Shown here piece after piece: positions 17,937 to 27,502 of a stretch of DNA of 64,000 bases. Numbering within the stretch: position 1 is the first letter of the stretch; every line of letters begins with the position of its first letter. The position numbers were made by a program, and so were the translations under genes. Source of the DNA: an uncultured Candidatus Binatia bacterium (lineage in GTDB: Bacteria; Desulfobacterota; Binatia; UBA9968; JAJDTQ01); contig OY282432.1 in the NCBI GenBank assembly GCA_958295985.1, positions 2,947,001-3,011,000 on the forward strand. Reading direction: 5' to 3'. A model generated the notes under the pieces. That model ran no database searches and had not been told where the DNA came from. It saw only the letters and a program-made list of their open reading frames with translations.

Positions 17937-20105
17937 TCAAATCGAGGCCCCCTCCCCGGCAATCCGCGCACCGAGGTTGGTCAGACGGCGGGTGGAGCGG
18001 ACGTTGTTCACGGCCATGGCCAGCGCCCGAGGCTGTCCGATGATGACCACCAGCCGCTTGCCGCGGGTCACCGCGGTGTAGAGCAGGTTCCGCTGCAACA
18101 GCAGGTAGTGCTGCATGGCCAGAGGGATGATCACCGCGGGGTACTCGGAGCCCTGGCTCTTGTGCACCGAGGTGGCGTAGGCCAGCGAGATCTCGTCGAG
18201 CTCGCCGAACTCGTAGAGCACCGTCCGGTCGTCGAAGGCGACGTGGATCTGCCCTTCGTCCAGGTCGACCCGGGACACCTGTCCGATATCGCCGTTGAAG
18301 ACATCCTTGTCGTAATCGTTGACGGTCTGGATGATCTTGTCCCGCGGAGCGTAGGCCCAGCCGAAACGGCTGACCTGCGGCTCCGCGCCGGCGTTGAGCC
18401 GTTTCTGAAGCTCCACGTTAAGCGAGTGCGTCCCCAGACTGCCCCGGTTCATGGGCGTCAGCACCTGGATGTCCCGGATGGGATTCATGCCGAACCGCCT
18501 GGGAACGCGTTCGGTAACCACCTGAAAGAGCTTGTCGCAGATCTCCTCGGGCGTTTCCGCGGGGATGAAGTAGAAGTCCTGGAGTCCGGCGCCGTCCCGG
18601 GTCTCGATGGACTTGCCGGCGTTGATGCGGTGGGCGTTGAGCACGATGCTGGAGGACGCCGCCTGCCGGAAGATCTCGGTGAGCCGCACCGTGGGCACGC
18701 GTCCCGATTCGATGACGTCCTGCAACACCGCTCCGGGGCCCACGGAAGGGAGCTGGTCCACGTCCCCCACCAGCAGCACGGCCGCGCGGGAAGGAACGGC
18801 CTTCAGGAGTTGGTTCATCAACAGGACGTCCACCATGGACACCTCATCGACGACCAACAGGTCCGCGTCCAGGGGATCGGCTTCATCCTTGCGAAAACCC
18901 CCCTGCCTGGGATCGAACTCCAGCAGGCGGTGAACGGTCCTGGCCTCGGCCTGAGCGGACTCCGACAGCCGCTTGGCCGCGCGGCCGGTGGGCGCGCACA
19001 GCAGCACCTTGCACCCGCGGCTCTCCACCAGTTTGAGGATGCTGTTGACGATGGTGGTCTTTCCGACCCCGGGCCCGCCCGTCAATACCGTGACCTTGCC
19101 GCTCAGCACGATGTCCACCGCCTCGCGCTGGGAGGCCGAAAGGCTGAGACCGGTCAGCGCCTCCACCCACGGGATGGCCCGGCGGCCGTCGACGGCGCCC
19201 CAGGGCGGCGGACCCCCGAGCAGCCGCCGAAGGTGGACGGCGACGCCCATCTCGGCTCGGTAGAGCGGCGCCAGGAAGAGCGCCGGCTCGCCCCGCAGCG
19301 GTTCGGTCATCAGGTTTTCGGCCGCCACCTCGAGCCCGATGGCCTGCTCGACCGCCGCGGGGGAAACCTCGATCAGCCGGACCGTACGTTCTACCAGATC
19401 CCGTCTTTCCGCGGCGCAATGCCCTTCCGTCGAGCACTCCCAGAGCACGTGGTGCAGGGCCGCCCGTATCCGGACCATGGAGTCGGACGGGATGCCGAGC
19501 TTCCGGGCAATGACATCCGCGGTGAGGAAGCCGATGCCGTTGATATCCAGGGCCAGGCGGTAGGGGTTGTCCCGGATCCGATCGATGGCCTCGTCGCCGT
19601 ACACCCGGTAGATGCGCGCCGCCCGGGCGCTGCCGATCCCGTGGGAGTGCAGGAAGACCATGATCTCCCGGATGGCCTTCTGCTCGCGCCACGCCTCGGT
19701 GACGCGCGCCTGCCGTTTGGCGCCGATGCCCTCCAGCGTCCGAAGCCGCTCCGGGGTCCGCTCGATCACGTCGAACACCTCCGCGCCGAAGGCCTTGACG
19801 AGATGGCGTGCAAAGTGCGGGCCGATGCCCTTGATGAGACCGGAGCCGAGGTACTTCTCCACCCCTTCGAGGGTCGTCGGCGGGATGACCCTCAAGGTGT
19901 CGGCGCGGAACTGGAGGCCGTAGGTCGCATCGTTCACCCACGCGCCCCGGCAATCGAGCTGTTCTCCGGGATTCACCGACGCGGCGTTTCCCACCACGGT
20001 CGCCAGGTCCCGACGGCCGCGCGTCTTGACCTGCAGGACGCAAAAGCCGGTGTCCTCGCTGTGGAAGGTGACCCGCTCCACGAGGCCCTGCAGCGGCTCC
20101 GTCAT
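17937..20105 (-). CDS. recD2: RecD-like ATP-dependent 5'-3' DNA helicase, RecD2 type
   Basis: A 722-residue superfamily 1B helicase acting on DNA in the cytoplasm. The N-terminal part has an OB-like segment and helix-hairpin-helix repeats (LEGIGAKRQ; DINGIGFLTAD) typical of RecD2. Helicase motifs: I GGPGVGKTT, Ia APTGRAAKRL, II VVDEVSMVD, III LVGDVDQLPSVG, IV-VI including SVHKSQGSEYP and LYTAVTRGKRL. RecBC are not seen here. Its ATG overlaps the stop of the upstream AsmA-like gene (ATGA), so both are translated from one mRNA. Confidence 0.93.
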   Translation of the reverse strand: MTEPLQGLVERVTFHSEDTGFCVLQVKTRGRRDLATVVGNAASVNPGEQLDCRGAWVNDATYGLQFRADTLRVIPPTTLEGVEKYLGSGLIKGIGPHFARHLVKAFGAEVFDVIERTPERLRTLEGIGAKRQARVTEAWREQKAIREIMVFLHSHGIGSARAARIYRVYGDEAIDRIRDNPYRLALDINGIGFLTADVIARKLGIPSDSMVRIRAALHHVLWECSTEGHCAAERRDLVERTVRLIEVSPAAVEQAIGLEVAAENLMTEPLRGEPALFLAPLYRAEMGVAVHLRRLLGGPPPWGAVDGRRAIPWVEALTGLSLSASQREAVDIVLSGKVTVLTGGPGVGKTTIVNSILKLVESRGCKVLLCAPTGRAAKRLSESAQAEARTVHRLLEFDPRQGGFRKDEADPLDADLLVVDEVSMVDVLLMNQLLKAVPSRAAVLLVGDVDQLPSVGPGAVLQDVIESGRVPTVRLTEIFRQAASSSIVLNAHRINAGKSIETRDGAGLQDFYFIPAETPEEICDKLFQVVTERVPRRFGMNPIRDIQVLTPMNRGSLGTHSLNVELQKRLNAGAEPQVSRFGWAYAPRDKIIQTVNDYDKDVFNGDIGQVSRVDLDEGQIHVAFDDRTVLYEFGELDEISLAYATSVHKSQGSEYPAVIIPLAMQHYLLLQRNLLYTAVTRGKRLVVIIGQPRALAMAVNNVRSTRRLTNLGARIAGEGASI

Positions 20106-22618
20106 CGTTCGTTGCCGAACAGCTTCAAGGCCCGTTCGATGAGTTCCCGAACCGGATCCTTGACCTCCTCCTGGGCTTCCTTCCCGGCCCCCTTTCCACC
20201 CTCCGCATCGCCGCCGGAGAACGCGCCGCCGCCGGGGATCAGGTCCAGCAACCCTTTTATGCCCCTGCCGACGCTCTTTTCCAGAAGGGTCCGGATGAGC
20301 TGGAGCCTCGGCCGCACCCGCAGCTCCGCAAGGCTCCCCCTGATCGTGAAGGGCACCTCGATCTGCCCCTTGTCGTTGGTGATGGGCGTCAATCGCGAGC
20401 CCGGCAGGAGGTCGGAAGAGAGATCTTCCGACACGGTCAGTACGCCGTCGAGGCTGGTGTCTCCGTCGAGATCCACCCAGCCCTTTCCTGCAATATCGTA
20501 GTCCCGGGCCTTCAGGGCGATACGCGCGACGACGATCCTGCCGTTCACCGCCTCGATTTCCGTATCGATCTGCTCGAACGCCGTAGCTTCCTCGTTGAAG
20601 ATGTGCGGATGCCGCTCCTTGATGCCGCGGCTGAACAGCGACGATAGCCCCTGGATGCCGGTCAAGCCTTGCAGCGCCCGCTCGGCAAGGTTGAAGTCCA
20701 GCACCCGTCCCTCGATCACGGCCGCCTTTCCGGTTCCCGTAAGCGTGGGCCGGATGGCGTCCCAGGTCCGGCCTTGTCCGGTCGCGCTGAGATCGGCATC
20801 GATGGTGCCCTCCACGTCCGAGACCCCGGCGACGCCGGCCAGGTATTCCCGGACGTCGATGCCTCGGAGGCGGGCGGCCACCTCGAAGCGCGGAGAGGCG
20901 CTCGCAAGCTGCAAGCCGCCGTTGGCGTCCACGGCTCCGCCAAGGGTCTTGAGGCGAAAGGTCTCCATCGCCAGCCATGGCCCGGTGACGTCGAACCGTG
21001 CCGTCAGGTCCGTGACCGCCAGCCCAAGAAGCCTTCCTCGGGCGGAGGTGAGACTGCCCTCCACTGCAAGGCCAGCCTTCAGGCCAAGACGGCCGGAGCC
21101 TCGGACGTCCTCCAGCACGGTGCCGTCAGGCCGGAGTCCAAGGTCCGCCAGGCGGAGGGACGGGGAGGCCAGGCGCCAGGTCAGAGTGAGGGGCGCGAAA
21201 CTCTCCAGGACGGCTTTCCCAGCAAGCCGGGTTTGGCCGATGCGTAGCGATAACTGCCGGAACGTCGCGCCGTGGTTGGAGAACTCGACGGCCGCGGAAA
21301 GCGCTTCCAGGGGCTTCTCGAAGGCCGGCACCTTGACGGATGCTTGCTGCAGCGTCACCGTGCCATGGACCCGCGGAACGGCTTCGCCGCCCAGTTCTCC
21401 CGTGACCTCCGCGGTTGCCGCGGCGCGGCCGGACAGCCCGTAGTACGTCAGCAGCGGCACCCAGCGATTCCAGCCGCCCATTTCGCCGTCCGGCATTTCC
21501 AGGCTGAGATCCAGGTTCGCCGGGTTGCCGAGCCCCAGGACACCCTGGCCCTTGAGGCTCAGTTTGTCCAAGGTCACGTCGAAACCCCTGACGGCGATGT
21601 CCTCGGGCGTCACACGGGCGTCAGCCTGAAGCCGTAGAAGGGTCCCCTGTGGCTTGTTCAGGGTATCGCCGTATTTCAAGCTGCTGTCCGTGAGATCCAG
21701 CGTCCCCTTTACCGCCAACGCCTTCAGACTTCCCTTGAGCGAGAGTCCCTGGCTTTGCAGGGATCCCGTGAGATCCAGAGCCTCGGGCCAGGCCTTGTCC
21801 ATCCGTGGAAAGGCCCGCCGCAGGGCGTCCCACGACAGCGTGTCGATGTCCACGGACCCCTCGACGGGAACGGCCCCGGCCCTCGGCCTCGGCCCCACCG
21901 GACCGATGACGCCGTTGAAGCGGAGGTTCTGCCGGTCCGACAGGAAAGCCGCGGCCAGCACCGCCTTGAACGGCCGGTCCATCCGCAACTCGTCCACGTT
22001 CAGGTCCCATTTCCCGAGTTGCAGGTGATGCCGGTTCTTTTCGTCGCGATAGTCGAGGGCGCCCTCCGAGATCTCTACGCGGTCAACCGCCAGGTTGACG
22101 CCCACCCCGGCGATCTCTCGCGGCATTGGCTGTTGCGGCTCGGGCTTCCGGCCGGCAGGGTCGCCGGAGACTTGCGCCACCGTGCGGATGCGTTTCAGCA
22201 ACCCGGGCCGGCGCCCGACCGCGGCGCGTGAGCCCAGTCCGGTAAAGTTGTAGACGCCTTGCGCGTTACGGATGATCCGGATCACCGGCCGGTGGAGCAC
22301 GACCCTCGTGACCGAGATTTCCCGGTTGAGGGGACGAATCCTGAGGTTGACATGGATGTCCGCGGCCTGGAGGAAGTGACCGGTGCCGAAGGCGGGGGCC
22401 TCGGCCACGGAGAGTTCCCGGATGCGCACGCCGATGCCGCCCCAAAGCTTGACGTTGATGCGGTCGAAGGAGACCTTCCGGCCGGTGTGCCGCTCGGCTG
22501 CCGCGACGATGCGGTCCTTGTAGGAAGCGATGACGGCGTCGATATTGTAGAGCGCCCATCCTAGCAATGCGGCAACAAGTATAATAAGGACCAACAAGGC
22601 AATGACGAGTTTGCGCAT
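20102..22618 (-). CDS. AsmA-like envelope protein
   Basis: An 838-residue protein with an N-terminal membrane helix (about residues 3-23) and a long periplasmic beta-rich region. The AsmA N-terminal signature is visible (VIASYKDRIVAAAERHTGRKVSFDRI). Repeated LxLxG-type beta strands fill the middle, and the AsmA_2-like C-terminus covers about residues 560-770 (GLTGIQGLSSLF; AFEQIDTEIEAVNGRI). AsmA-like proteins form bridge-shaped lipid-transfer devices between inner and outer membranes. A phospholipid-transfer role is therefore inferred. It is the first gene of a minus-strand operon with recD2. Confidence 0.82.
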   Translation of the reverse strand: MRKLVIALLVLIILVAALLGWALYNIDAVIASYKDRIVAAAERHTGRKVSFDRINVKLWGGIGVRIRELSVAEAPAFGTGHFLQAADIHVNLRIRPLNREISVTRVVLHRPVIRIIRNAQGVYNFTGLGSRAAVGRRPGLLKRIRTVAQVSGDPAGRKPEPQQPMPREIAGVGVNLAVDRVEISEGALDYRDEKNRHHLQLGKWDLNVDELRMDRPFKAVLAAAFLSDRQNLRFNGVIGPVGPRPRAGAVPVEGSVDIDTLSWDALRRAFPRMDKAWPEALDLTGSLQSQGLSLKGSLKALAVKGTLDLTDSSLKYGDTLNKPQGTLLRLQADARVTPEDIAVRGFDVTLDKLSLKGQGVLGLGNPANLDLSLEMPDGEMGGWNRWVPLLTYYGLSGRAAATAEVTGELGGEAVPRVHGTVTLQQASVKVPAFEKPLEALSAAVEFSNHGATFRQLSLRIGQTRLAGKAVLESFAPLTLTWRLASPSLRLADLGLRPDGTVLEDVRGSGRLGLKAGLAVEGSLTSARGRLLGLAVTDLTARFDVTGPWLAMETFRLKTLGGAVDANGGLQLASASPRFEVAARLRGIDVREYLAGVAGVSDVEGTIDADLSATGQGRTWDAIRPTLTGTGKAAVIEGRVLDFNLAERALQGLTGIQGLSSLFSRGIKERHPHIFNEEATAFEQIDTEIEAVNGRIVVARIALKARDYDIAGKGWVDLDGDTSLDGVLTVSEDLSSDLLPGSRLTPITNDKGQIEVPFTIRGSLAELRVRPRLQLIRTLLEKSVGRGIKGLLDLIPGGGAFSGGDAEGGKGAGKEAQEEVKDPVRELIERALKLFGNER

Positions 22619-22736
22619 GAGAGCGTCCGGTTCCTCTGAGGGATGAATCTACACCATCGCGTCGGGGAACTGAAGGTGATCGGCGGGTCCGTCGCAGGGG
22701 ACGAAACGGCGCAGCCGTCGAGATGGAGGGTTTGCC

Positions 22737-23147
22737 TTGAAGCGGTTCGTTGCTGAACGCAACGTCGAGTTCGCCGACTGTGACTCGGCAAGGATCGTTT
22801 TCTACCCGAACTTCTACGTCTGGTTCGACCGTGCCACCGAGCGCCTGTTCGCGTCCGTGGGACTGACTTATCACGCGTTGGAACAGCGGTACGGCGTTAT
22901 CGGCCTGCCTTTGCTGGAAACCGGCGCCAGGTATCTGCGTCCCTGCCGCCACGGCCAACGGATACGCCTGGAGAGTTGGGTGGACTCCTGGCGCGAGAAA
23001 GTGTTCGTGGTGAAGCATCGGATCGAGTGCGAGGGCGAACTCGCGGTGGAAGGCCATGAGACCCGCGCCTGGGCGGCCGCGGCAGCCGCGCCGCGCGCCA
23101 TGCGGGCCGTCCCTATTCCAGAATCGGTGCCGGAGCTCTTCCAGTGA
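22737..23147 (+). CDS. Acyl-CoA thioesterase, 4-hydroxybenzoyl-CoA thioesterase-like
   Basis: A 136-residue hot-dog-fold thioesterase. The family signature VEFADCDSARIVFYPNFYVW at about residues 10-29 holds the catalytic Asp (FADCD) and the following YPNFY pocket. It hydrolyses acyl- or aroyl-CoA. Translation very probably starts at TTG 22737: GGAGGG stands six bases upstream and there is no in-frame ATG before the conserved domain. A start codon of this kind is uncommon in the window. The MFS gene follows 25 bases later. Confidence 0.83.
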   Translation: MKRFVAERNVEFADCDSARIVFYPNFYVWFDRATERLFASVGLTYHALEQRYGVIGLPLLETGARYLRPCRHGQRIRLESWVDSWREKVFVVKHRIECEGELAVEGHETRAWAAAAAAPRAMRAVPIPESVPELFQ

Positions 23148-23172
23148 TCCCTTCGAGTTTCATCGTTCGCTA

Positions 23173-24372
23173 GTGACATTCCCCGGAACCCATAACACCG
23201 AACGTTGGGCGCGAAGGCTCAACTACCTCGCAGGCGCCTGCGTTGCGAGCTCCATGAGCTCGGCGGTGACCTATGTGCCGCTCTACATGAAAAGCCTCGG
23301 GTCGTCCTATTTCCTGAGCGGTCTGCCTCTGGGGGTACGGGCCATCGGGCGCTTCACGTTCGATGCCGCCGCCATCGTCGTCGCCGGCCGCCATGTCCCG
23401 CCCCAGACCATCCTGGCCCTGGGGGTGACCTTCACCGGGATGGCACTGCTGGCATGCGCACTGTTCCCGAGCGCCTATCCTGTAACCGCGGCCTTCTTCT
23501 TTGTCGGAGCCGGGGTCGCGTGGGTGCAGATCTCGCTGCGCCAGATCGTATTCGAAGGCGCGGAATCCGGCCGACGCGGCCGTGCCCTGGGAATCCTCAG
23601 CCTGTTCCTCGGCTCGGGTCCGATGATCGGCATTACCTTGGGCGGTGTCATCTCCGAGTATGTCGGGTACCGCGGCCTGTTCGCCGCGGCCGCGGTTGGG
23701 GTCCTGTGGCTGCCGCTCTTGCTGGTGCGGCTTTCGCCGCACCGGAAGGGGCCCGAGCAAGAGCCGGGACCGCTGCGTTTGCGGGTGGTTCGGGAGATCC
23801 TCTCGACGCCTGGAGCCGGTCTGTTCTGCGTATCCAGCTTCTTCTCGCTCTTCTACCAACCGGCCCGATCGCTGGCGTTGGCATTCTACGCCACCGAGTC
23901 CCTGGGCCTGTCGCTCAGTTCCTACGGCGTGATGAGGGGCCTCAGCCAGCTCGGCAACGTGAACGGGCGGTTCTTCGGGGGTCTGTGGACCGACCGGTCC
24001 GGGGTGTTGGCCTGTCTGGCCAGCGGGTATTTCATCTCCGCCGCGGGCTATGCGCTGGTGCCCTGGACCGGCGGCTTCTGGTCGCTGTTGATCGTACACA
24101 CGGCCATCGGCGCGGGCGCCGGCATGGTGAACCTCGCCAGCCAGGTCGGCATCCTGTCACTCTTCCCGTCCCGCACGCGCGGGCAGGCCATCGCCCTACA
24201 ACGGGCGGTGGGTGACGTCGGCCTCTTCCTCGGTCCCATGGTCGTGGCCGCGGGACTCGACGCCTTCGGCTTCTTCCCGGTCTTCATGGGACTGACCGGC
24301 CCCCCGTTGGTTTTCGGGATCTGGACGGTGCTGGGAAAACCGCTTCGGGACAAAGGCGTTCAAGCGGAGTAG
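23173..24372 (+). CDS. MFS transporter
   Basis: About 399 residues and about twelve hydrophobic segments, with a short N-terminal cytoplasmic tail. The central loop is charged (HRKGPEQEPG) as expected between the two six-helix halves. The loop GGLWTDRSG in the C-terminal half is a signature-A remnant. The GTG at 23173 is my choice; the open frame extends into the thioesterase gene, which it cannot share. The substrate is unknown. Proximity to the thioesterase hints at an aromatic or fatty acid, but this is weak. Confidence 0.75.
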   Translation: MTFPGTHNTERWARRLNYLAGACVASSMSSAVTYVPLYMKSLGSSYFLSGLPLGVRAIGRFTFDAAAIVVAGRHVPPQTILALGVTFTGMALLACALFPSAYPVTAAFFFVGAGVAWVQISLRQIVFEGAESGRRGRALGILSLFLGSGPMIGITLGGVISEYVGYRGLFAAAAVGVLWLPLLLVRLSPHRKGPEQEPGPLRLRVVREILSTPGAGLFCVSSFFSLFYQPARSLALAFYATESLGLSLSSYGVMRGLSQLGNVNGRFFGGLWTDRSGVLACLASGYFISAAGYALVPWTGGFWSLLIVHTAIGAGAGMVNLASQVGILSLFPSRTRGQAIALQRAVGDVGLFLGPMVVAAGLDAFGFFPVFMGLTGPPLVFGIWTVLGKPLRDKGVQAE

Positions 24373-24413
24373 CACCTGCTGGTGGAGTCTTTTATGTGAA
24401 GGGCGCCGGGGCT

Positions 24414-25355
24414 TCAGCCGAGATGAGGCACGACGTCTCGCGCCAGCAGTTCGAGATGCTCCGTTTCGTCGAAGGCGGGGTTGAGCAGCAGATGTCGGGC
24501 GCCGGCGCGCACCACTTCGTTCAACCTGTCGATGACCTCCTGGCGTCCGCCCCAGATGCACACCCGTGTGCCGAGGTCGGCGTTCCGGTAACGGACCGCG
24601 AAGAACTCGCGCAGACGCCGTTCCGCCCGGTCGCGGTCGTCGTCCACCGCGAGGTAGACGCGCTTGGAGACGGCGAAGGTCGCCGGATCCCTCTGTGCCT
24701 GGTCCAGCAGCCGCGTGATCCGGCCGTATTCCTTGACGAAACGCTGGGTATCGGAGGAACCCGCTCCCATCCAGCCGTCGCCGAAGGTCACCGCCCGCCG
24801 CAGCGCCGGTTCGGCGTGGCCGCCGAACCACAGCGGGAAGGGCCGTTGCAACGGCTTGGGCTCCATGGCGACGTCGGTGAAGTTCCAGAACCGTCCCTCG
24901 AAGCTGATCCGCTCCTCCTGCCACAACGCCCTCATGACCTTGATGCCTTCGACGAAGCGGGTCACCCGGTGCTCGGAGGGATAGCCGAAGACCGTCTCGG
25001 GCTCCGGCCATTGCCGCCCCAGGATGCCGCCCAGGCCGACGCCGGCGATGATCCGGCCGCCGCTCAACTGGTCCAGGCTGGCCAGGCTCTTGGCGAGCTG
25101 CAGGGGGTTGCGCAACACGGTCAACAGCACCGAACTGCCGATCTTCAACCGGGAGGTAACGGCCGCCACGTAGGTCATGAGGGTCACGGGCTCCAGCATG
25201 GAGAAATGGCTGAGGATGCGTTCCTGGGTCCAGAGGCTGTCGTAGTCCAGCTCCTCGGCACGGGCCGCGAAGCGCTTGATGTGCTCGGAGTCGACGGGTC
25301 CGTCGATGAAGACCTGGGGGATCTCGATGCCGCACGGTACGTGGCCGTCTGCCAT
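24414..25355 (-). CDS. LLM-class flavin-dependent oxidoreductase
   Basis: A 313-residue TIM-barrel protein of the bacterial luciferase-like monooxygenase family, which uses FMN or F420. Typical segments are AEELDYDSLWTQERI, the SSVLLTVLRNPLQLAKSLASLDQLSGGR stretch (about residues 73-100) and LWFGGHAEPALRRAVTFGDGWMG. Cofactor choice is not certain; the family layout is close to F420-type actinobacterial proteins. The ATG at 25355 is preferred over a GTG at 25370. It follows the E1 beta gene by 16 bases, suggesting co-transcription. Confidence 0.85.
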   Translation of the reverse strand: MADGHVPCGIEIPQVFIDGPVDSEHIKRFAARAEELDYDSLWTQERILSHFSMLEPVTLMTYVAAVTSRLKIGSSVLLTVLRNPLQLAKSLASLDQLSGGRIIAGVGLGGILGRQWPEPETVFGYPSEHRVTRFVEGIKVMRALWQEERISFEGRFWNFTDVAMEPKPLQRPFPLWFGGHAEPALRRAVTFGDGWMGAGSSDTQRFVKEYGRITRLLDQAQRDPATFAVSKRVYLAVDDDRDRAERRLREFFAVRYRNADLGTRVCIWGGRQEVIDRLNEVVRAGARHLLLNPAFDETEHLELLARDVVPHLG

Positions 25356-25371
25356 GACCTGTGACCTCACC

Positions 25372-26340
25372 TCACTCCACGGATGCCCGGATGGCCCGAG
25401 TGATGCGCTCTTCTGACGGGCCGATGTATTCTTCGAGGGGCTGGCTGTAGGGCACGGGCACGTCCAGCGTGGCCACCCGGCGAATGGGACCCTTGAGCTT
25501 GTCGAAGCCGGTTTCCGCGATGCGTGCGGCGATCTCGGCGGCTACGCCGCAGCTCTGGTGGGTTTCGTCGACGATGACCACGCGGCCGGTCTTCTCCACC
25601 GAGGCCATGACGGTGTCGAGGTCGAAGGGCACCAGCGTACGGGGATCCACCACCTCGACGTCGATGCCCTCGGACGCCAGCGCCTCGGCCACGCCCAGGG
25701 CGCGATGGAGCGCGAGCGAGGTGCCGATGACGGTCACGTCGGCGCCGGCGCGTTTGACCTCCGCCCGGCCCAGCGGAATGTATTCCGCGTCCGGGACCGG
25801 CCCTTCGATCTCGAAGAGACCCGTATGGTCGATGAAGATGGTGGGGTTGTCGCTCGCCACCGCGGTCTTGAGGAGACCCTTGACGTCGCGCGGGGACGAC
25901 GGCAGCACGATCTCCAGGCCCGGACAGTTCCACAGCATGGCCTGGGGGCTGCCGGAATGCTGCGCAGCGCCGCCGCCCCGGAGCCCGTGCAACATATGGA
26001 ACACCACCGGCACCCGGACCTGACCACCGGACATGTAGAGGGCGTTGGCCGCTTCGTTGCACACCTGGGGCCAGGCCTCGAACAGGAAGCTGCCGGTGGT
26101 GAGATCGACCACGGGTCTCAACCCCGCCATGGCCGCGCCGGTGGCAAGCCCGCAGAAGCCCAACTCGGATATCGGCGGCGCCGTCACGCGGTCCGGATAG
26201 GCCTTCTCGATGGCCGCGAAGTTGAGCCGATGCGGGCTCAGGCTCAGGAACGAGCCGCCGATGAGGTGGACCCGTTCGTCCTCTTCCAGAACCTCGCGCA
26301 AGGCCTCGAGCTTGGCCTCGTGGTATGCCAGTTGCCGCAT
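25372..26340 (-). CDS. 2-oxoacid dehydrogenase E1 component, beta subunit
   Basis: A 322-residue transketolase-like subunit that, with E1 alpha, decarboxylates a 2-oxoacid or acetoin using thiamine diphosphate. Beta-subunit hallmarks: TAPPISELGFCGLATGAAMAGLRPV with the Glu that activates ThDP, then HSGSPQAMLWNCPGLEIVLPSSPRDVKGLL, and the C-terminal transketolase domain (VVDPRTLVPFD; VIVDETHQSCGVAAEI). E1 alpha lies 17 bases upstream. No E2 acyltransferase or E3 gene is in the neighbourhood. Acetoin dehydrogenase-like (AcoB) is an alternative name. Confidence 0.88.
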   Translation of the reverse strand: MRQLAYHEAKLEALREVLEEDERVHLIGGSFLSLSPHRLNFAAIEKAYPDRVTAPPISELGFCGLATGAAMAGLRPVVDLTTGSFLFEAWPQVCNEAANALYMSGGQVRVPVVFHMLHGLRGGGAAQHSGSPQAMLWNCPGLEIVLPSSPRDVKGLLKTAVASDNPTIFIDHTGLFEIEGPVPDAEYIPLGRAEVKRAGADVTVIGTSLALHRALGVAEALASEGIDVEVVDPRTLVPFDLDTVMASVEKTGRVVIVDETHQSCGVAAEIAARIAETGFDKLKGPIRRVATLDVPVPYSQPLEEYIGPSEERITRAIRASVE

Positions 26341-26357
26341 GGGATGGAACCTTTGGT

Positions 26358-27398
26358 TCACCGCACCGGAGACCGCGCGTCCGCGAAGACGTCGGTTTCC
26401 GCTTCCCCGAGCTCGGGATAGGGACTGTCGAAACCGAAATCGACGGCCGCCTCGACCTGGTCCGCCACGGACCGGTTCAGGATCGTGAGCTCCTCCCGGT
26501 CCGTATGCCCCGACTCCACCAGCTCCCGCATGAACCGCAGCACCGGATCGCTGTCCCGGTACCAGTCCCGTACGTCCTCGGGTACCCCGGACACGTCCCA
26601 GGCCAGATCGACGGCGGTGGGCGCCTTGACCACGGGCCAATTGGTCTCGCTGCCCGGCCAGCGGACCGTTTGGGCTTCGATGAAACGGGGACCGTAGCCC
26701 GAACGGATGGCATCGATGCTTTCGCGCAGGGCGTCGTGGACCGCGCCAGCATCGGTGCCATCCACCTGTATCGCGGGAATCTTGTACGCCTGGGGAAGTT
26801 CCGTAAGCGGGTACACCGCCATGGTGGAGGACTGCGCCGCGCCCGTGGCGTTGCCGGCGCCGTACTTGCCGTTGTTCTCGCACAGGTAGAGCACCGGCAG
26901 CTTCCACAGGGAGGCCAGGTTGAAGGCCTCCGGGACCGCGCCTTCCTCCAGCGCGCCGTCGCCGAACAGACACACGGCGATCTGTCCGCTGGCGCGGCTC
27001 TTGGCGGCATAGGCCGCGCCGGTGCCCAACGGCAGGATGCCGCCCACCACACCGGAACACTGGAGAAAGCCCAACTCCCGCGGACTCGTGTGAAAGGATC
27101 CGCCCTTGCCGCGGTTGTAGCCGTCCCGCCGTCCCAGGATCTCGGCAAGCAGACGCCCGGGGTCGCCGCCCCGGGCCAGGATGTGGCCGTGGTTTCTGTG
27201 GGTGGAGAAAAGCATGTCGTCGGGCTGGAGCAACGAGATGGCCGGGACTCCGGTGGCTTCCTGCCCGATGTAGACGTGGTAGTGCCCGCGAAACCGCTCC
27301 TCGCGATGGAGGCCGATGAGCCGTTCCTCGAAGCGCCGGACGAGCAGCATCTTCCGGCATTGCGCGAGCAGTTGATCTTTCGGCAGGGCGGGGAGCAT
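26358..27398 (-). CDS. 2-oxoacid dehydrogenase E1 component, alpha subunit
   Basis: A 346-residue ThDP-dependent subunit. The cofactor motif begins GDGALEEGAVPEAFN and ends LCENNGKYG. The substrate-site loop includes STHRNHGHILARGGDP, and the phosphorylation-loop region is KGGSFHTSP. The closest family is pyruvate/acetoin dehydrogenase E1 alpha. I use the ATG at 27398; a TTG at 27434 adds twelve residues that look non-conserved. With E1 beta and the LLM oxidoreductase it forms a minus-strand operon. An E2/E3 pair must come from elsewhere, or the pair acts as a stand-alone decarboxylase/synthase. Confidence 0.87.
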   Translation of the reverse strand: MLPALPKDQLLAQCRKMLLVRRFEERLIGLHREERFRGHYHVYIGQEATGVPAISLLQPDDMLFSTHRNHGHILARGGDPGRLLAEILGRRDGYNRGKGGSFHTSPRELGFLQCSGVVGGILPLGTGAAYAAKSRASGQIAVCLFGDGALEEGAVPEAFNLASLWKLPVLYLCENNGKYGAGNATGAAQSSTMAVYPLTELPQAYKIPAIQVDGTDAGAVHDALRESIDAIRSGYGPRFIEAQTVRWPGSETNWPVVKAPTAVDLAWDVSGVPEDVRDWYRDSDPVLRFMRELVESGHTDREELTILNRSVADQVEAAVDFGFDSPYPELGEAETDVFADARSPVR

Positions 27399-27502
27399 GT
27401 TTCCCTGTATAGGGGATAACCGCCTCGATGCCAAGACCCGTCTTTCGGGCCGAGCCGCCGATCAGGTGGTTTGACAAGGCTCCACGAGCGGGCTAATCAC
27501 CG

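Noticed and set aside
12397..20501. Very long opposite-strand open frames (for example 12397-14724 minus, 15512-18043 plus, 17859-20501 plus)
   Set aside because: They lie antisense to recognised genes with intact motifs (molybdenum hydroxylase, amidohydrolase, RecD2). In high-G+C DNA the mirror frame is often open. Their translations are His/Arg/Gly/Pro-rich without any domain.
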